A stretch of DNA of 58,609 bases from Rhodobacterales bacterium 32-67-9. GTDB taxonomy: Bacteria > Pseudomonadota > Alphaproteobacteria > Rhodobacterales > Rhodobacteraceae. The stretch's first letter is position 1; the number at the start of each line of letters is the position of its first letter. Under the pieces are notes generated by a model. That model searched no databases, was not told the DNA's origin, and saw only the letters and a program-made list of their open reading frames with translations. Shown here in pieces: positions 41,428 to 50,267 of this stretch. A program made the position numbers and the translations under genes. The stretch spans positions 141,477 to 200,085 of the forward strand of contig NCEA01000014.1 of the NCBI GenBank assembly GCA_002280515.1, written 5' to 3'.

Positions 41428-42095
41428 TCGGGCGCATTGCCGGCGTGATCCTGCACCGGGCGATGGATCACGTCCTGATCGACGTGCGCGGCGTCGGTTA
41501 TGTCGTCCACGTCTCACAACGTACCGCCGCCGGCTTGCCGCCGGTGGGCGAGGCGGTGGCACTTTATACCGAATTGTTGGTGCGCGAGGATCTTCTGCAG
41601 CTCTTTGGCTTCCCGACGCTCTTGGAGAAGGAGTGGCACCGGCTCTTGACCACGGTTCAGGGGGTCGGCGCCAAGGCCTCGATGGCGATCCTTGGCACCT
41701 TGGGCGCCGAAGGCGTCGGCCGGGCGATCGCGCTCGGTGACTGGAATTCGGTCAAGGCGGCGCCCGGCGTCGGGCCGAAACTGGCGCAGCGCGTGGTCAT
41801 GGAGCTGAAGGACAAGGCCCCGACAGTCATGGCACTCAGCGGCGCGCTCTCGGTTGACGCCGCGACGTCTGGCGATGTGTTCGAACCACCCGCGCCGACC
41901 CGAACTGCGAAAGCGACCGTGCGGGCCTCGGGGTCGGCGTCGTCTACCGCCGACGCGCTCTCGGCGCTCGTCAACCTCGGCTACAGCCAGGGTGAGGCCG
42001 CCGCCGCCGTCGCCGAGGCCGCCGGTGCCAACGACGGCGCCGAGGCGCCGGCGCTGATCCGCGCCGCGCTGAAGCTTCTGATGCCGAAGGGGTAG
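41424..42095 (+). CDS. ruvA: Holliday junction branch migration protein RuvA
   Basis: A 223-aa tetrameric junction-binding subunit. The N-terminal OB domain has MIGRIAGVI and [12 protein letters not shown]. The helix-hairpin-helix domain (about 70-140) has [16 protein letters not shown] and [20 protein letters not shown] variable Ala-rich linker leads to the C-terminal RuvB-binding domain ([19 protein letters not shown]). All three domains intact. Confidence 0.96.
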   Translation: MIGRIAGVILHRAMDHVLIDVRGVGYVVHVSQRTAAGLPPVGEAVALYTELLVREDLLQLFGFPTLLEKEWHRLLTTVQGVGAKASMAILGTLGAEGVGRAIALGDWNSVKAAPGVGPKLAQRVVMELKDKAPTVMALSGALSVDAATSGDVFEPPAPTRTAKATVRASGSASSTADALSALVNLGYSQGEAAAAVAEAAGANDGAEAPALIRAALKLLMPKG

Positions 42096-42098
42096 GCC

Positions 42099-43124
42099 AT
42101 GGAACCCGACGCGACGCTTCGGCCCGCCCCGCAGCCTGAGGATGCCGACCGCAGCCTTCGCCCGCAGACCCTGTCGGATTTCGTCGGGCAGGAGGAGGCG
42201 CGGGCCAACCTGCGGGTCTTCATCGAAAGCGCCCGACGTCGGGGCGAGGCGATGGATCACACGCTCTTTCACGGCCCCCCCGGCCTTGGCAAGACGACGC
42301 TGGCCCAGATCATGGCGAAGGAGCTTGGCGTCAACTTCCGCATGACCTCCGGCCCGGTGCTGGCGCGGGCGGGCGACCTTGCGGCGATCCTCACCAATCT
42401 CGAGGCCCGCGACGTTCTTTTCATCGACGAGATCCACCGCCTGAACCCGGCGGTCGAGGAGGTGCTCTACCCCGCGCTGGAGGATTTCGAGCTTGACCTC
42501 GTGATCGGCGAAGGGCCGGCGGCGCGGACCGTCAGGATCGAGTTGCAGCCCTTCACCCTCGTCGGCGCCACCACCCGGCTCGGGCTTTTGACGACGCCGC
42601 TCCGGGACCGGTTCGGAATTCCGACGCGGCTCCAGTTCTATACGGTGCCGGAACTCGACCACATAGTCACAAGGGGCGCGCGGCTGATGGGGATTTCGTC
42701 GGACCCGGAAGGGACGCTCGAGATCGCGAAACGGGCGCGGGGGACGCCGCGCATCGCCGGGCGGCTTTTGCGGCGCGTGGTCGATTTCGCGCTGGTCGAG
42801 GGCAATGGCCGGCTGACGCGGGAAATCGCCGATTCCGCGCTGACCCGGCTTGGCGTCGATCATCTCGGGCTCGACGGGGCGGACCGGCGTTACCTGACGC
42901 TGATCGCGGAAAACTACGCCGGGGGGCCGGTCGGGGTGGAGACGCTGTCGGCGGCGCTGAGCGAGGCGCGCGACGCGATCGAGGAGGTGATCGAGCCGTT
43001 CCTCCTCCAGCAGGGGCTTATCCAGCGCACGCCGCGCGGGCGGATGCTGGCGGCGAAGGCCTGGGCCCATCTCGGGCTGGCCGCGCCGAGGACGCCGGGG
43101 CAGGGCGACCTCTTCGTGAAGTGA
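42099..43124 (+). CDS. ruvB: Holliday junction branch migration ATPase RuvB
   Basis: A 341-aa AAA+ motor. Walker A is GPPGLGKT (59-66), Walker [16 protein letters not shown], sensor 1 [19 protein letters not shown] and the arginine-finger region follows. The C-terminal winged helix includes [15 protein letters not shown] and [10 protein letters not shown]. Three bases separate it from ruvA. Confidence 0.97.
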   Translation: MEPDATLRPAPQPEDADRSLRPQTLSDFVGQEEARANLRVFIESARRRGEAMDHTLFHGPPGLGKTTLAQIMAKELGVNFRMTSGPVLARAGDLAAILTNLEARDVLFIDEIHRLNPAVEEVLYPALEDFELDLVIGEGPAARTVRIELQPFTLVGATTRLGLLTTPLRDRFGIPTRLQFYTVPELDHIVTRGARLMGISSDPEGTLEIAKRARGTPRIAGRLLRRVVDFALVEGNGRLTREIADSALTRLGVDHLGLDGADRRYLTLIAENYAGGPVGVETLSAALSEARDAIEEVIEPFLLQQGLIQRTPRGRMLAAKAWAHLGLAAPRTPGQGDLFVK

Positions 43125-43126
43125 CG

Positions 43127-43162
43127 GGCGGTGCCGCGCGGCGCCGGGACCGCCGCACCGCC
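43127..43162. terminator. Hairpin between convergent ruvB and GlxA-type regulator
   Basis: GGCGGTGC and GCACCGCC form an 8-bp perfect stem around a 20-nt GC-rich loop that can fold further. It fills the 40-bp gap between two convergent stops. No T-run on either strand. Confidence 0.4.
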
Positions 43163-43164
43163 GG

Positions 43165-44139
43165 TCAGAACGGTCGTCGGAGCGCGGATGCGGTCGTGCC
43201 GAACCGGGCGCGGAAGGCGCGGGCGAAGGCGACCTGGCTCGAAAAACCGGTTCTGAGCGCAATCTCCTGCACCGGCAACACCGTGTCCGTGACCATCCGG
43301 CGCGCCTCGTCAAGCCGGAGGTCGAGGAAGAACCGGCCGGGACTGGTGCCGAGCCGGTCGGAGAACAGCATCTCCAGCCGCCGTTGCGACAGGCCGATGC
43401 GGCGGGCGATGGCGGCAATGGCGGGCGGGTCCTCGATCCCCGCCTCCATCAGCGCGATGGCGCGGCCGAGCGCCGGGTCGGTCCGGGCGAGGCGCGCGGC
43501 CGACACCGCCTGCTGTGGGACCGTCGCGGCATGGACCGGCTCGTAAAGAAAGGCTCCGGCGACGCGAAGTGCCAGTTCCGCCCCGTGCCGGGCGCGAATG
43601 AGGTCGAGCATCATGTCGAGGCTCGGCGCCGCCCCCCCGGTGGTGACCATCGGCCCCGAGATCACGTAGCGGTCGCGGCGCACGTCGATGGCGGGGAAGC
43701 GGTCGGCGAAGGTTTCAAGATCCTCCCAGTGCACCGTCGCGGCGCGGTGGTCGAGCAATCCGGCATAGGCGAGGAACCAGCTGCCACCGTCGATCCCGAT
43801 CATCGCCCTGAGCCGCGGGGCGAGCCGTCTGAGGCGCGCGAGAAGCGCCGGTGTCGCCTGTTCGGCAAGCCGGAAGCCCGCGACAATCATCAGCACCTCG
43901 ACCGCCGGCCGGTCGTCGAGCGCGTCGGTCGCCACCTCGAACCCGGCGGTGATCGGCACTGGCCCGCCGGCGGCGGAATAATAGCGCCAGGTGAAGATCG
44001 TCCGCCCCGCGCGCCGGTTCGCTGCCCGCATCGGATCGACGGACGCGGCAAGCGACAGCGCGTTGGTATCGGCCATCACGAGGATGCCGACTGAGAGCGG
44101 CGCCGGGTCGGGCGCAAAGATCGTCTTTTCGCTTTTCAT
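43165..44139 (-). CDS. GlxA-family transcriptional regulator (DJ-1/PfpI plus AraC HTH)
   Basis: A 324-aa regulator. The N-terminal DJ-1/PfpI-like domain (about 15-180) includes SVGILVMADTNALSLAASVD and VHWEDLETFADRFP. The C-terminal AraC-type double helix-turn-helix (about 225-320) ends with PVQEIALRTGFSSQVAFARA and FRARFGTTASALRR. Relatives control amine, betaine or amino-acid metabolism; the ligand here is unknown. I start at 44139; the longer frame gives an Arg-rich tail without similarity to the family. Confidence 0.9.
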   Translation of the reverse strand: MKSEKTIFAPDPAPLSVGILVMADTNALSLAASVDPMRAANRRAGRTIFTWRYYSAAGGPVPITAGFEVATDALDDRPAVEVLMIVAGFRLAEQATPALLARLRRLAPRLRAMIGIDGGSWFLAYAGLLDHRAATVHWEDLETFADRFPAIDVRRDRYVISGPMVTTGGAAPSLDMMLDLIRARHGAELALRVAGAFLYEPVHAATVPQQAVSAARLARTDPALGRAIALMEAGIEDPPAIAAIARRIGLSQRRLEMLFSDRLGTSPGRFFLDLRLDEARRMVTDTVLPVQEIALRTGFSSQVAFARAFRARFGTTASALRRPF

Positions 44140-44250
44140 CAAGCCATTCGTATTTCGTAAAGCCGCCAGCGGCAAGCGGGCAGCGCGGCGGCTTGCGCTT
44201 CGCCCGCCGCTCGTCGAGTGTGGCGGCACGATCCGAGGTTGGAGCCGGAA

Positions 44251-44748
44251 ATGCGCCCGAGACCCACGATTCTCCTCTGCCTTCTTGCCCTTGCGGGCTG
44301 CGCGGGCGCGCCTGCAGCGACCGGGTTTCGTGACGGTGCGCGGCAGATCTCGTCCGCCGCCGCCTTCGATCCGCGCCGCTTCGCCGATGTCTGGCATGTC
44401 GCCGCCGCCTACGGGGCGGAGGCGCGCTGCGGTCCGCTGGCCGAGACCTTGACCCTGACCGGCCCCGGCCGCTACCGGGTCACCGGCACCGCTTGCGGTC
44501 CGAAGGGCGCCCGCGCCTTCCTTGCCGAGGCGCGGGTGTCAGGGCCGGGGCGGATCACGCGGGATGGTGAGGAGCTTTGGGTTCTCTGGACCGACGCCGA
44601 CTACCGCGTTGCGGTCATCGGCACGCCGTCGGGCGACTTTGCGCGGCTGCTGTCGCGCACGCCCGAGGTGCGGCCAGACCTGTTGATCGCGGCGCGGAAG
44701 GTGCTGGAATTCAACGGCTACGATCCGGCCGGGCTGGTGCCGCTCTGA
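44251..44748 (+). CDS. Lipocalin-like lipoprotein
   Basis: A 165-aa lipoprotein precursor: MRPRPTILLCLLALAGC contains the lipobox LAGC, giving a lipidated Cys17. The mature part resembles bacterial lipocalin (Blc-like): FDPRRFADVWHVAAAYG, LTGPGRYRVTGTACG and a WVLWTDADYRVAVIGTPSG strand pair. It probably binds a hydrophobic ligand at the outer membrane. GGAG precedes the start at 44251. Confidence 0.78.
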   Translation: MRPRPTILLCLLALAGCAGAPAATGFRDGARQISSAAAFDPRRFADVWHVAAAYGAEARCGPLAETLTLTGPGRYRVTGTACGPKGARAFLAEARVSGPGRITRDGEELWVLWTDADYRVAVIGTPSGDFARLLSRTPEVRPDLLIAARKVLEFNGYDPAGLVPL

Positions 44749-44836
44749 CCCGGGCGCGGGGACTCAAAGTATTCGGGAACCTGGAATTTCCTGTCGGGTT
44801 CCGAACTTCGATGCCTCGATATGACCCCGAAACGCC

Positions 44837-45400
44837 TCAGCCGGCACGGCGGATATGGACGAGAATCTTTAGCCGCACCTCGTCGGCGACGAGGTCAGCG
44901 AAGCCGGTGACGCCGAACGCCGACCGGCTGACGGCGCCGGTGAGCAGGATCTTGAGGTCGTCGCGCGCGGTCGGATCGCTGCCCGGCGGTCGGTAGAGCA
45001 CCGCGTCGAGGGCCGCGTCCCGGGTCACGCCGCGGATGGTGAGCCGGCCGGTGATCCGGGCGCCGGTTTCGGTCGGCTCTACCGCGGTGCTCTCGAAGCG
45101 GATCTCGGGATGGTTCTTCGTGGCGAGCACGCTTTCGCCCCTCATCGCCTGCGTGGCGAAGGGGATGTTTGCCCGCGCGGCGGCGGCATCGAGCGTGACC
45201 TCGACATGGCTCGCCGCGACCCGGTCGAAATCGAGCGCGAGCGCGATGTCGGCGACCGGCATCTGGCCACGGATCGGCGTCGTGCCGAAATCCGTCTCGA
45301 ACCCGACGATGGAGCCGTCGGCGTCGTATGCGTAGGGGATCGGCGCGCCCTGTGCGGGAATGGGCGCCGCGAGCATCAGGGCGAGGAGAAGGGCGCGCAT
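44837..45400 (-). CDS. YceI family periplasmic protein
   Basis: A 187-aa protein with a signal peptide (MRALLLALMLAAPIPAQGA) and the YceI lipocalin-like barrel: SIVGFETDFGTTPIRGQM, ATKNHPEIRFESTAV and GRLTIRGVTRDAALDAVL. Members bind isoprenoid-type lipids in the periplasm; physiological role unsettled. It lies just downstream of the ImuA-like gene on the same strand, with a 40-bp gap. Confidence 0.9.
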   Translation of the reverse strand: MRALLLALMLAAPIPAQGAPIPYAYDADGSIVGFETDFGTTPIRGQMPVADIALALDFDRVAASHVEVTLDAAAARANIPFATQAMRGESVLATKNHPEIRFESTAVEPTETGARITGRLTIRGVTRDAALDAVLYRPPGSDPTARDDLKILLTGAVSRSAFGVTGFADLVADEVRLKILVHIRRAG

Positions 45401-45440
45401 GGCCGGGCTCCGCCGGCGCGGTGCCGGGATGGCGGCCAGA

Positions 45441-46106
45441 CTATACCTCTCCTTCGGCCCCGGCGGTCATTTCCGCGTGATCGTCGGCTTCCCGGACCCG
45501 GGCGAGGGTGAAACCCGGCCGGTCTTCGGAGGCGGCGAGCATCCAGCTGCCTGGCGGATCGCTGCGGGCGCGGCGGAGGTCGAGCCGCCAGCGCGTCGCA
45601 TCCTCTTCGTGCCGGGGCGCGATATGCCAGCGGCTTTCGACGCCCTGCGCCCCGCCATCGCCCGGCGTCAGCATCAGCCCGGTCGGGATCACGCGGCCTT
45701 CCTCGGCCCCGGTCTCGGCCGCAAGTTGCAGCCGCCGCACCGGGGTGAAGCGCGGCGGTTCCGGCAGTTCGGCGACCACGAGTGCCACGGCACCGCCCCG
45801 GAGCGCTTCCTCGAAGCACCACAGCAGGTCCTCCGGCCGGCGCGGGGTGACGAAGATCAGCCGCCCCGGCTCGATGATCGAGACAACGCCTTCGGGAAAG
45901 AGCCGCTCCGGTAGCCAGCCGGGGCGGAGCCAGAGCACCGGCCCCTCCGTTCCCCGTGCCGCCATCAGCGCCAGCGTGCGCCGCGCCGGGCCGCAGAATT
46001 CATGCACCCTTGCCCGCGCCAGCGTGAGCGCGCCGAGGAAGGGCAGCCCGGCGCGGGGCCGGCGCTGGTGGCGCGAGATGATCTGGGCGAGGGCATGAGT
46101 CGACAT
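45441..46106 (-). CDS. ImuA-like (SulA/RecA-related) DNA-damage protein, orphan
   Basis: A 221-aa protein resembling ImuA: HEFCGPARRTLALMAARG, GPVLWLRPGWLPERLFPEG, FVTPRRPEDLLWCFEEALRG, LVVAELPEPPRFTPVRRLQL and TGLMLTPGD. ImuA normally works with ImuB and DnaE2 in SOS mutagenesis, but neither is adjacent here. A consensus LexA box sits inside its predicted promoter, strongly supporting a DNA-damage role. A Rhodobacterales-specific ImuA paralogue is also possible. Confidence 0.72.
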   Translation of the reverse strand: MSTHALAQIISRHQRRPRAGLPFLGALTLARARVHEFCGPARRTLALMAARGTEGPVLWLRPGWLPERLFPEGVVSIIEPGRLIFVTPRRPEDLLWCFEEALRGGAVALVVAELPEPPRFTPVRRLQLAAETGAEEGRVIPTGLMLTPGDGGAQGVESRWHIAPRHEEDATRWRLDLRRARSDPPGSWMLAASEDRPGFTLARVREADDHAEMTAGAEGEV

Positions 46107-46112
46107 GGGGAA

Positions 46113-46141
46113 AGGATAATATGTTCCCTTTATGTTCTCAA
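46113..46141 (-). promoter_or_regulatory. Promoter of the ImuA-like gene
   Basis: On the minus strand TTGAGA (46136-46141) and TATCCT (46113-46118) are spaced by exactly 17 bp. The gene starts about 7 bp after the -10, so the leader is very short or transcription is nearly leaderless. The LexA box fills the spacer. Confidence 0.55.
46123..46137. promoter_or_regulatory. LexA (SOS) box GTTC-N7-GTTC
   Basis: A perfect GTTC-CCTTTAT-GTTC, the alphaproteobacterial SOS box (GAAC-N7-GAAC on the gene's strand). It lies 17-31 bp upstream of the ImuA-like start and between its -35 and -10, the ideal place for repression by LexA. Confidence 0.8.
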
Positions 46142-46258
46142 TGCCGCGCGAAGGTGCCCACCGCGCGCCCGCCCGCCTCGTCCCCGCCGGCCTTGCCCCA
46201 CCTTGCCCCCGCCGCCTCAGGCGTTAGGCTGCGGACGGGTAGCAAGGGATGGGATGAG

Positions 46259-47299
46259 ATGAAGCGCGTCACATTGGGCGGCGACGGTCCGACGGTCTCG
46301 GCCCTCTGCCTCGGCACGATGACTTGGGGCAACCAGACGCCGGAGGCCGAGGCCCATGCCCAGATCGACATGGCCGCCGGGCGCGGGATCAATTTCATGG
46401 ACACCGCCGAGATGTACCCGGTCAATCCGGTACGCGCCGAGACGATCGGGCGCACCGAGGAGATCATCGGTACCTGGATCGCCAAGGGCGGCCGCCGCAC
46501 CGATTGGGTGATCGCCACCAAGATCGCCGGCGAGGGCAGCATCGCGCGCGGCGGCGAGGAGATCACTGGCATCTCGATCCGGCGCGAGATCGAGGCGGCG
46601 CTGACCCGGCTCAGGACGGACTATGTCGACCTCTACCAGTTCCACTGGCCGAACCGGGGCAGCTACATGTTCCGCAAGAACTGGACCTTCGATCCGCGCG
46701 GGCAGGACCGGGCGGCGGTGCTGGCCAACATGGCGGAGTGCCTCGAGACGCTGGCCGCGCTGAAGGCGGAGGGCAAGATCCGCGCCTGGGGCCTGTCGAA
46801 CGAAAGCGCCTGGGGGATGGCGCAGTGGCTGCGGCTGGCGGACGCGGGGCTCGGTCCGCGCCCGCTGTCGGTGCAGAACGAATACTCGCTGCTCTGCCGG
46901 CTCTACGACACAGATCTGGCCGAGCTTGGCCATAACGAGAAGATCACGCTCCTGGCCTTTTCGCCGGTGGGGGCCGGGCTTCTGACCGGGAAATATGCCG
47001 GCGACGTGATCCCCGCCGGGTCGCGGCGCGACGGCAACGCCCAGCTTGGCGGGCGCATCACCCCGAGGGTCTGGGAGGCGGTTTCTGCCTATCTCGGCAT
47101 CGCCCACCGGCACGGGCTCGATCCGGTCCGGATGGCGGTGGCCTGGGTGCTGACACGACCCTTCCCGGTGGTGCCGATCTTCGGGGCGACGACGCTGGCA
47201 CAGCTCGACAATGTGCTGGGGGCGGCCGATCTGGAACTGTCCGACGAGGTGCTGGCCGAGATCGCGGCGGCGCACAAGGCGCATCCGATGCCCTACTGA
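46259..47299 (+). CDS. Aldo/keto reductase (Tas-like)
   Basis: A 346-aa NADP(H)-dependent AKR with a TIM-barrel fold. LCLGTMTWGNQT starts the barrel. The catalytic tetrad residues are in FMDTAEMYPVNP (Asp, Tyr), VIATKIAGEG (Lys) and YQFHWPNRG (His). The C-terminus has RPFPVVPIFGATTLAQL. The length and the PVNP motif fit the Tas subgroup. I start at 46259; in-frame upstream sequence is non-coding in character. Substrate unknown. Confidence 0.88.
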   Translation: MKRVTLGGDGPTVSALCLGTMTWGNQTPEAEAHAQIDMAAGRGINFMDTAEMYPVNPVRAETIGRTEEIIGTWIAKGGRRTDWVIATKIAGEGSIARGGEEITGISIRREIEAALTRLRTDYVDLYQFHWPNRGSYMFRKNWTFDPRGQDRAAVLANMAECLETLAALKAEGKIRAWGLSNESAWGMAQWLRLADAGLGPRPLSVQNEYSLLCRLYDTDLAELGHNEKITLLAFSPVGAGLLTGKYAGDVIPAGSRRDGNAQLGGRITPRVWEAVSAYLGIAHRHGLDPVRMAVAWVLTRPFPVVPIFGATTLAQLDNVLGAADLELSDEVLAEIAAAHKAHPMPY

Positions 47300-47341
47300 G
47301 GCGGCGGCGCCCTCGGGTTGAGGTGGCCGGAGAAAACTTCT

Positions 47342-47362
47342 ATGCCTCCGGCGGGGATATTT
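47342..47362 (+). repeat. Intergenic repeat, copy 2
   Basis: A 21-bp exact inverted match to 17050-17070, with core CCTCCGGCGGGG followed by ATATTT. The core can form a 4-bp hairpin with a CGGC loop. It lies between the aldo/keto reductase stop and the next gene, immediately before its GTG start region. Confidence 0.7.
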
Positions 47363-47383
47363 GCACCAAGTGGAAGCCGGGAC

Positions 47384-48022
47384 GTGACCGCAGACGAGAT
47401 TGCCGCGCTTTTCACCCGGGGGTCGGGCGAATACCTCTTCGCGCGCTGGGAACGGCCGGTCGTTCCCGTGGTCTTTGGCGTCAGCGATGCGACGCTGGCG
47501 GTGGTGAAGGGCGCGCTCGAGGCGGTGGTGACGCTGGCCGGCCACAGGATGGCCGAGACCGATCCCGAGCAGGGCGCCAACCTGATGATCTTCTTCTTCC
47601 GCGACTGGTCGGAGCTATTGGAGGTGCCCGACCTCGGACGCCTGGTCGAGGGGCTGGAATTCCTCGTGGCGCGGCTGAGGAAGGACGGGGCGACGCAATA
47701 CCGGCATTTCCGCTTCGAGGAAGACGGCGCGATCCGCGCCTGCATCGCCTTCGTGCGTGTCGACGCGGCGACGGCCGACCTGCCGGCCGAGACGGTTGCC
47801 CTTGGCCTTGCGGTGCAGGTGATCCTGCTCTGGTCCGACCGCGCGTTCCACGACCGCTCGCCGCTTGGCAGGGTCGGCGAGGGGGTGATCCTGCGGCCGG
47901 AGATCGCCGGGGTGATCCGTGCCGCCTACGATCCCGCCCTGCCCGCCGTGGCGCGCGAGGCGAGCCATGCGTTGCGGATCGCGGCGCGGGCGGTCCCCGG
48001 CGCGGAGCCGGGACGGATCTGA
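47384..48022 (+). CDS. Protein of unknown function
   Basis: A 212-aa soluble alpha/beta protein. It begins (GTG start) MTADEIAALFTRGSGEYLFA and contains VVFGVSDATLAVVKGALEAV, MIFFFRDWSELLEVP and LGLAVQVILLWSDRAF. No family recognised; the composition and codon use match its neighbours, so it is a genuine gene. An open frame extends to 47318, but that part contains the intergenic repeat, so I exclude it. Stops 23 bp short of the convergent bactofilin gene. Confidence 0.75.
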   Translation: MTADEIAALFTRGSGEYLFARWERPVVPVVFGVSDATLAVVKGALEAVVTLAGHRMAETDPEQGANLMIFFFRDWSELLEVPDLGRLVEGLEFLVARLRKDGATQYRHFRFEEDGAIRACIAFVRVDAATADLPAETVALGLAVQVILLWSDRAFHDRSPLGRVGEGVILRPEIAGVIRAAYDPALPAVAREASHALRIAARAVPGAEPGRI

Positions 48023-48045
48023 CGCCCGCGTCGTGGTCGTCGCGG

Positions 48046-48357
48046 TCAGCCGGTGATCTGCACCTTGCCGACGAGGCGGGCGCCCTTTTCGGACGAGAGC
48101 GTCTGCGCCTTCACGTCGGCCTTTACCTCGGCGTTCTTCTCCAGCGAGAGCTCGCTGCACTCGATGCGGCCGGAATGGGTGCCCTGGATCGTCACCGCGT
48201 CGGCGGTGATCGACCCCTGGACCTTGCCGGACACATGCACATCGACGGACTTCGAGGTGATGTCACCCGTGACCTTGCCCTTCACGTCGATCTCGCCGTC
48301 CTTGGAGACGACATTGCCGTCGATGGTGAGGTCTTCCTCGATAACCGATCTTGTCAT
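48046..48357 (-). CDS. Bactofilin (polymer-forming cytoskeletal protein)
   Basis: A 103-aa protein consisting of one bactofilin beta-helix: SVIEEDLTIDGNVVSKDGEID, then repeated V-x-G strands (GKVTGDITSKSVDVHVSG, GSITADAVTIQGTHSG). The terminal tails are very short. Bactofilins polymerise without nucleotides and scaffold cell-wall or polar structures. Single gene between two convergent/divergent neighbours. Confidence 0.9.
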   Translation of the reverse strand: MTRSVIEEDLTIDGNVVSKDGEIDVKGKVTGDITSKSVDVHVSGKVQGSITADAVTIQGTHSGRIECSELSLEKNAEVKADVKAQTLSSEKGARLVGKVQITG

Positions 48358-48565
48358 TCTGGCTCCTGCCTGGCGCTGGTGCCCGGGCGTAGCGGGCGGG
48401 GATCTGCACTTTGGCTACAGGAGAACGGGTATCCCTGCCAAGCCCAGTTTCGCGCCGATGCGCGGGAAACGGCGGATCGGCGCGCCAGTCCGGCCCCTTT
48501 CCGTCCGTCTTGAACCTGACGCGACCGGCGCATAACCTGACGGCCTCAAAGGGGAATGGCCTGCG

Positions 48566-48967
48566 ATGATCCACCGCCACGCGCTTCGCGTCTATTACGA
48601 GGACACCGATCTGGCCGGGATCGTCTATTACGCGAACTACCTGAAATTCATCGAACGCGCCCGCACCGAATGGGTCCGCGGCCTCGGCATCGACCAAGGC
48701 CGGCTCAAGTCAGAGGCCGGGATCGTCTTTGCCGTCCGTCGGATCGAGGGCGATTATCTTCGCCCCGCCCGGTTCGACGACGAACTGGTTGTCGAGACAC
48801 GGGCCGAGGCGGTCACCGGCGCGCGGATCGTGCTGGAGCAGGTCGTGACGCGCGGGGGAGAACGGCTCTTCCAGGCCATCGTGATGCTGGTCTGCCTGAC
48901 CGAGGCAGGGGCGCCAGCACGGGTTCCGGCAGAACTTCGCCGACAGCTTGCGCCCGCTTTGCATTGA
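48566..48967 (+). CDS. ybgC: Tol-Pal system-associated acyl-CoA thioesterase YbgC
   Basis: A 133-aa hotdog-fold thioesterase. YYEDTDLAGIVYYANYLKFI holds the catalytic Asp, followed by ERARTEW and RRIEGDYLRPARFDDEL. It hydrolyses short- or medium-chain acyl-CoA or acyl-ACP and is the usual first gene of the tol-pal cluster. tolQ follows after about 115 bp. Confidence 0.93.
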   Translation: MIHRHALRVYYEDTDLAGIVYYANYLKFIERARTEWVRGLGIDQGRLKSEAGIVFAVRRIEGDYLRPARFDDELVVETRAEAVTGARIVLEQVVTRGGERLFQAIVMLVCLTEAGAPARVPAELRRQLAPALH

Positions 48968-49082
48968 CGGCGGCGGTTTCGCGCGGGCGCTGACGCAGAT
49001 GTGTTGGCATTCCCCATGAAAGCCGGATAGAATCAGGTTAAGAGAGCCGCGAAAACGTGGCCTAACCGGCGAGCAGCAACCT

Positions 49083-49778
49083 ATGGATACCCAAACCCTC
49101 GCGATGGCGCAGGAGATCGACTTCTCCTTGCTCGCGCTTTTCTGGCGCGCCTCCTTCGTCGTCAAACTGGTGATGATCATGCTGACCGTGGCCAGCTTCT
49201 GGTCGTGGTCGATCATCGTGCAGAAATTCATCTCCTACCGCCGGGCGCGGCACGAGGCGGCGATCTTCGACCGCGCCTTCTGGTCGGGCGAACCGCTCGA
49301 CGAGCTTTTCGAGAAGATCGGCAGCCAGCCCGACGGGCCGAGCGAGAAGATCTTCGCCTCCGGCATGGTCGAGTGGCGCCGCAGCCACCGGCAGGACGGC
49401 GAGCTGATCGCCGGGGCGCAGGCGCGGATCGACCGGTCGATGGATGTCGCCATCGTCAAGGCGACCGAGAGCCTGACGCGCGGCCTGCCGTTCCTTGCGA
49501 CCGTGGGCTCCACCGCCCCCTTCGTTGGTCTCTTCGGCACCGTCTGGGGCATCAAGGTGGCGTTCGAGCAGATCGCAATCAGCCAGAACACCTCGCTCGC
49601 CGTCGTGGCGCCCGGCATCGCCGAGGCGCTGGTGGCGACCGCGCTCGGCCTTCTCGCCGCGATCCCGGCGGTGATCTTCTACAACAAGCTTTCGACCGAC
49701 AGCGACCGGATCATCGCCGGCTACGAGGCCTTCGCCGACGAATTCGCCACCATCCTCTCGCGCCAGCTGGACGCCTGA
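49083..49778 (+). CDS. tolQ: Tol-Pal motor protein TolQ
   Basis: A 231-aa MotA/ExbB-type proton channel subunit with three transmembrane helices: about 18-42, then 137-160 (LATVGSTAPFVGLFGTVWGI) and 180-202 (GIAEALVATALGLLAAIPAV). With TolR it uses the proton gradient to energise TolA. tolR begins four bases after its stop. Confidence 0.96.
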   Translation: MDTQTLAMAQEIDFSLLALFWRASFVVKLVMIMLTVASFWSWSIIVQKFISYRRARHEAAIFDRAFWSGEPLDELFEKIGSQPDGPSEKIFASGMVEWRRSHRQDGELIAGAQARIDRSMDVAIVKATESLTRGLPFLATVGSTAPFVGLFGTVWGIKVAFEQIAISQNTSLAVVAPGIAEALVATALGLLAAIPAVIFYNKLSTDSDRIIAGYEAFADEFATILSRQLDA

Positions 49779-49782
49779 TCCG

Positions 49783-50262
49783 ATGGGTGCGGGCGTGATC
49801 AAGGGTGGCGGCGGCGGGCGGCACCGCCGCCGGGGCGGGCGCGGCAAGGCCGCGGTGATGAGCGAAATCAACGTCACGCCCTTCGTGGACGTGATGCTGG
49901 TTCTCCTGATCATCTTCATGGTGGCGGCACCGCTTCTGACCGTGGGCGTGCCCCTCGAACTGCCGAAGACCGCAGCGCAGGCGGTCTCGACCGAGCAGGA
50001 GGAGCCGCTGACCATCTCGGTGCAGGAGGACGGCACGATCTCGGTCCAGAACACGGCCGTGCCGGAAGCGGAGCTGATCGCCAAGCTCACTGCCATCGCG
50101 GCCGAGCGCAATGACGACAAGCTCTTCCTGCGCGCCGATGGCAAGATCCCTTACGAGCGGGTCGTGCAGGTGATGGGCGCGCTCAATTCCGGCGGATTCT
50201 CCAACATCGTCCTCGTCACCGACGCGGGCGGGCCGAGCTTCAACGGGCAGGCGGGGAACTAG
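49783..50262 (+). CDS. tolR: Tol-Pal motor protein TolR
   Basis: A 159-aa ExbD/TolR protein. A Gly/Arg-rich cytoplasmic N-terminus precedes one transmembrane helix (about 34-57) with the proton-carrying Asp in INVTPFVDVMLVLLIIF. The periplasmic domain ends with YERVVQVMGALNSGGFSNIV. Normal family length. Confidence 0.96.
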   Translation: MGAGVIKGGGGGRHRRRGGRGKAAVMSEINVTPFVDVMLVLLIIFMVAAPLLTVGVPLELPKTAAQAVSTEQEEPLTISVQEDGTISVQNTAVPEAELIAKLTAIAAERNDDKLFLRADGKIPYERVVQVMGALNSGGFSNIVLVTDAGGPSFNGQAGN

Positions 50263-50267
50263 GGCGG

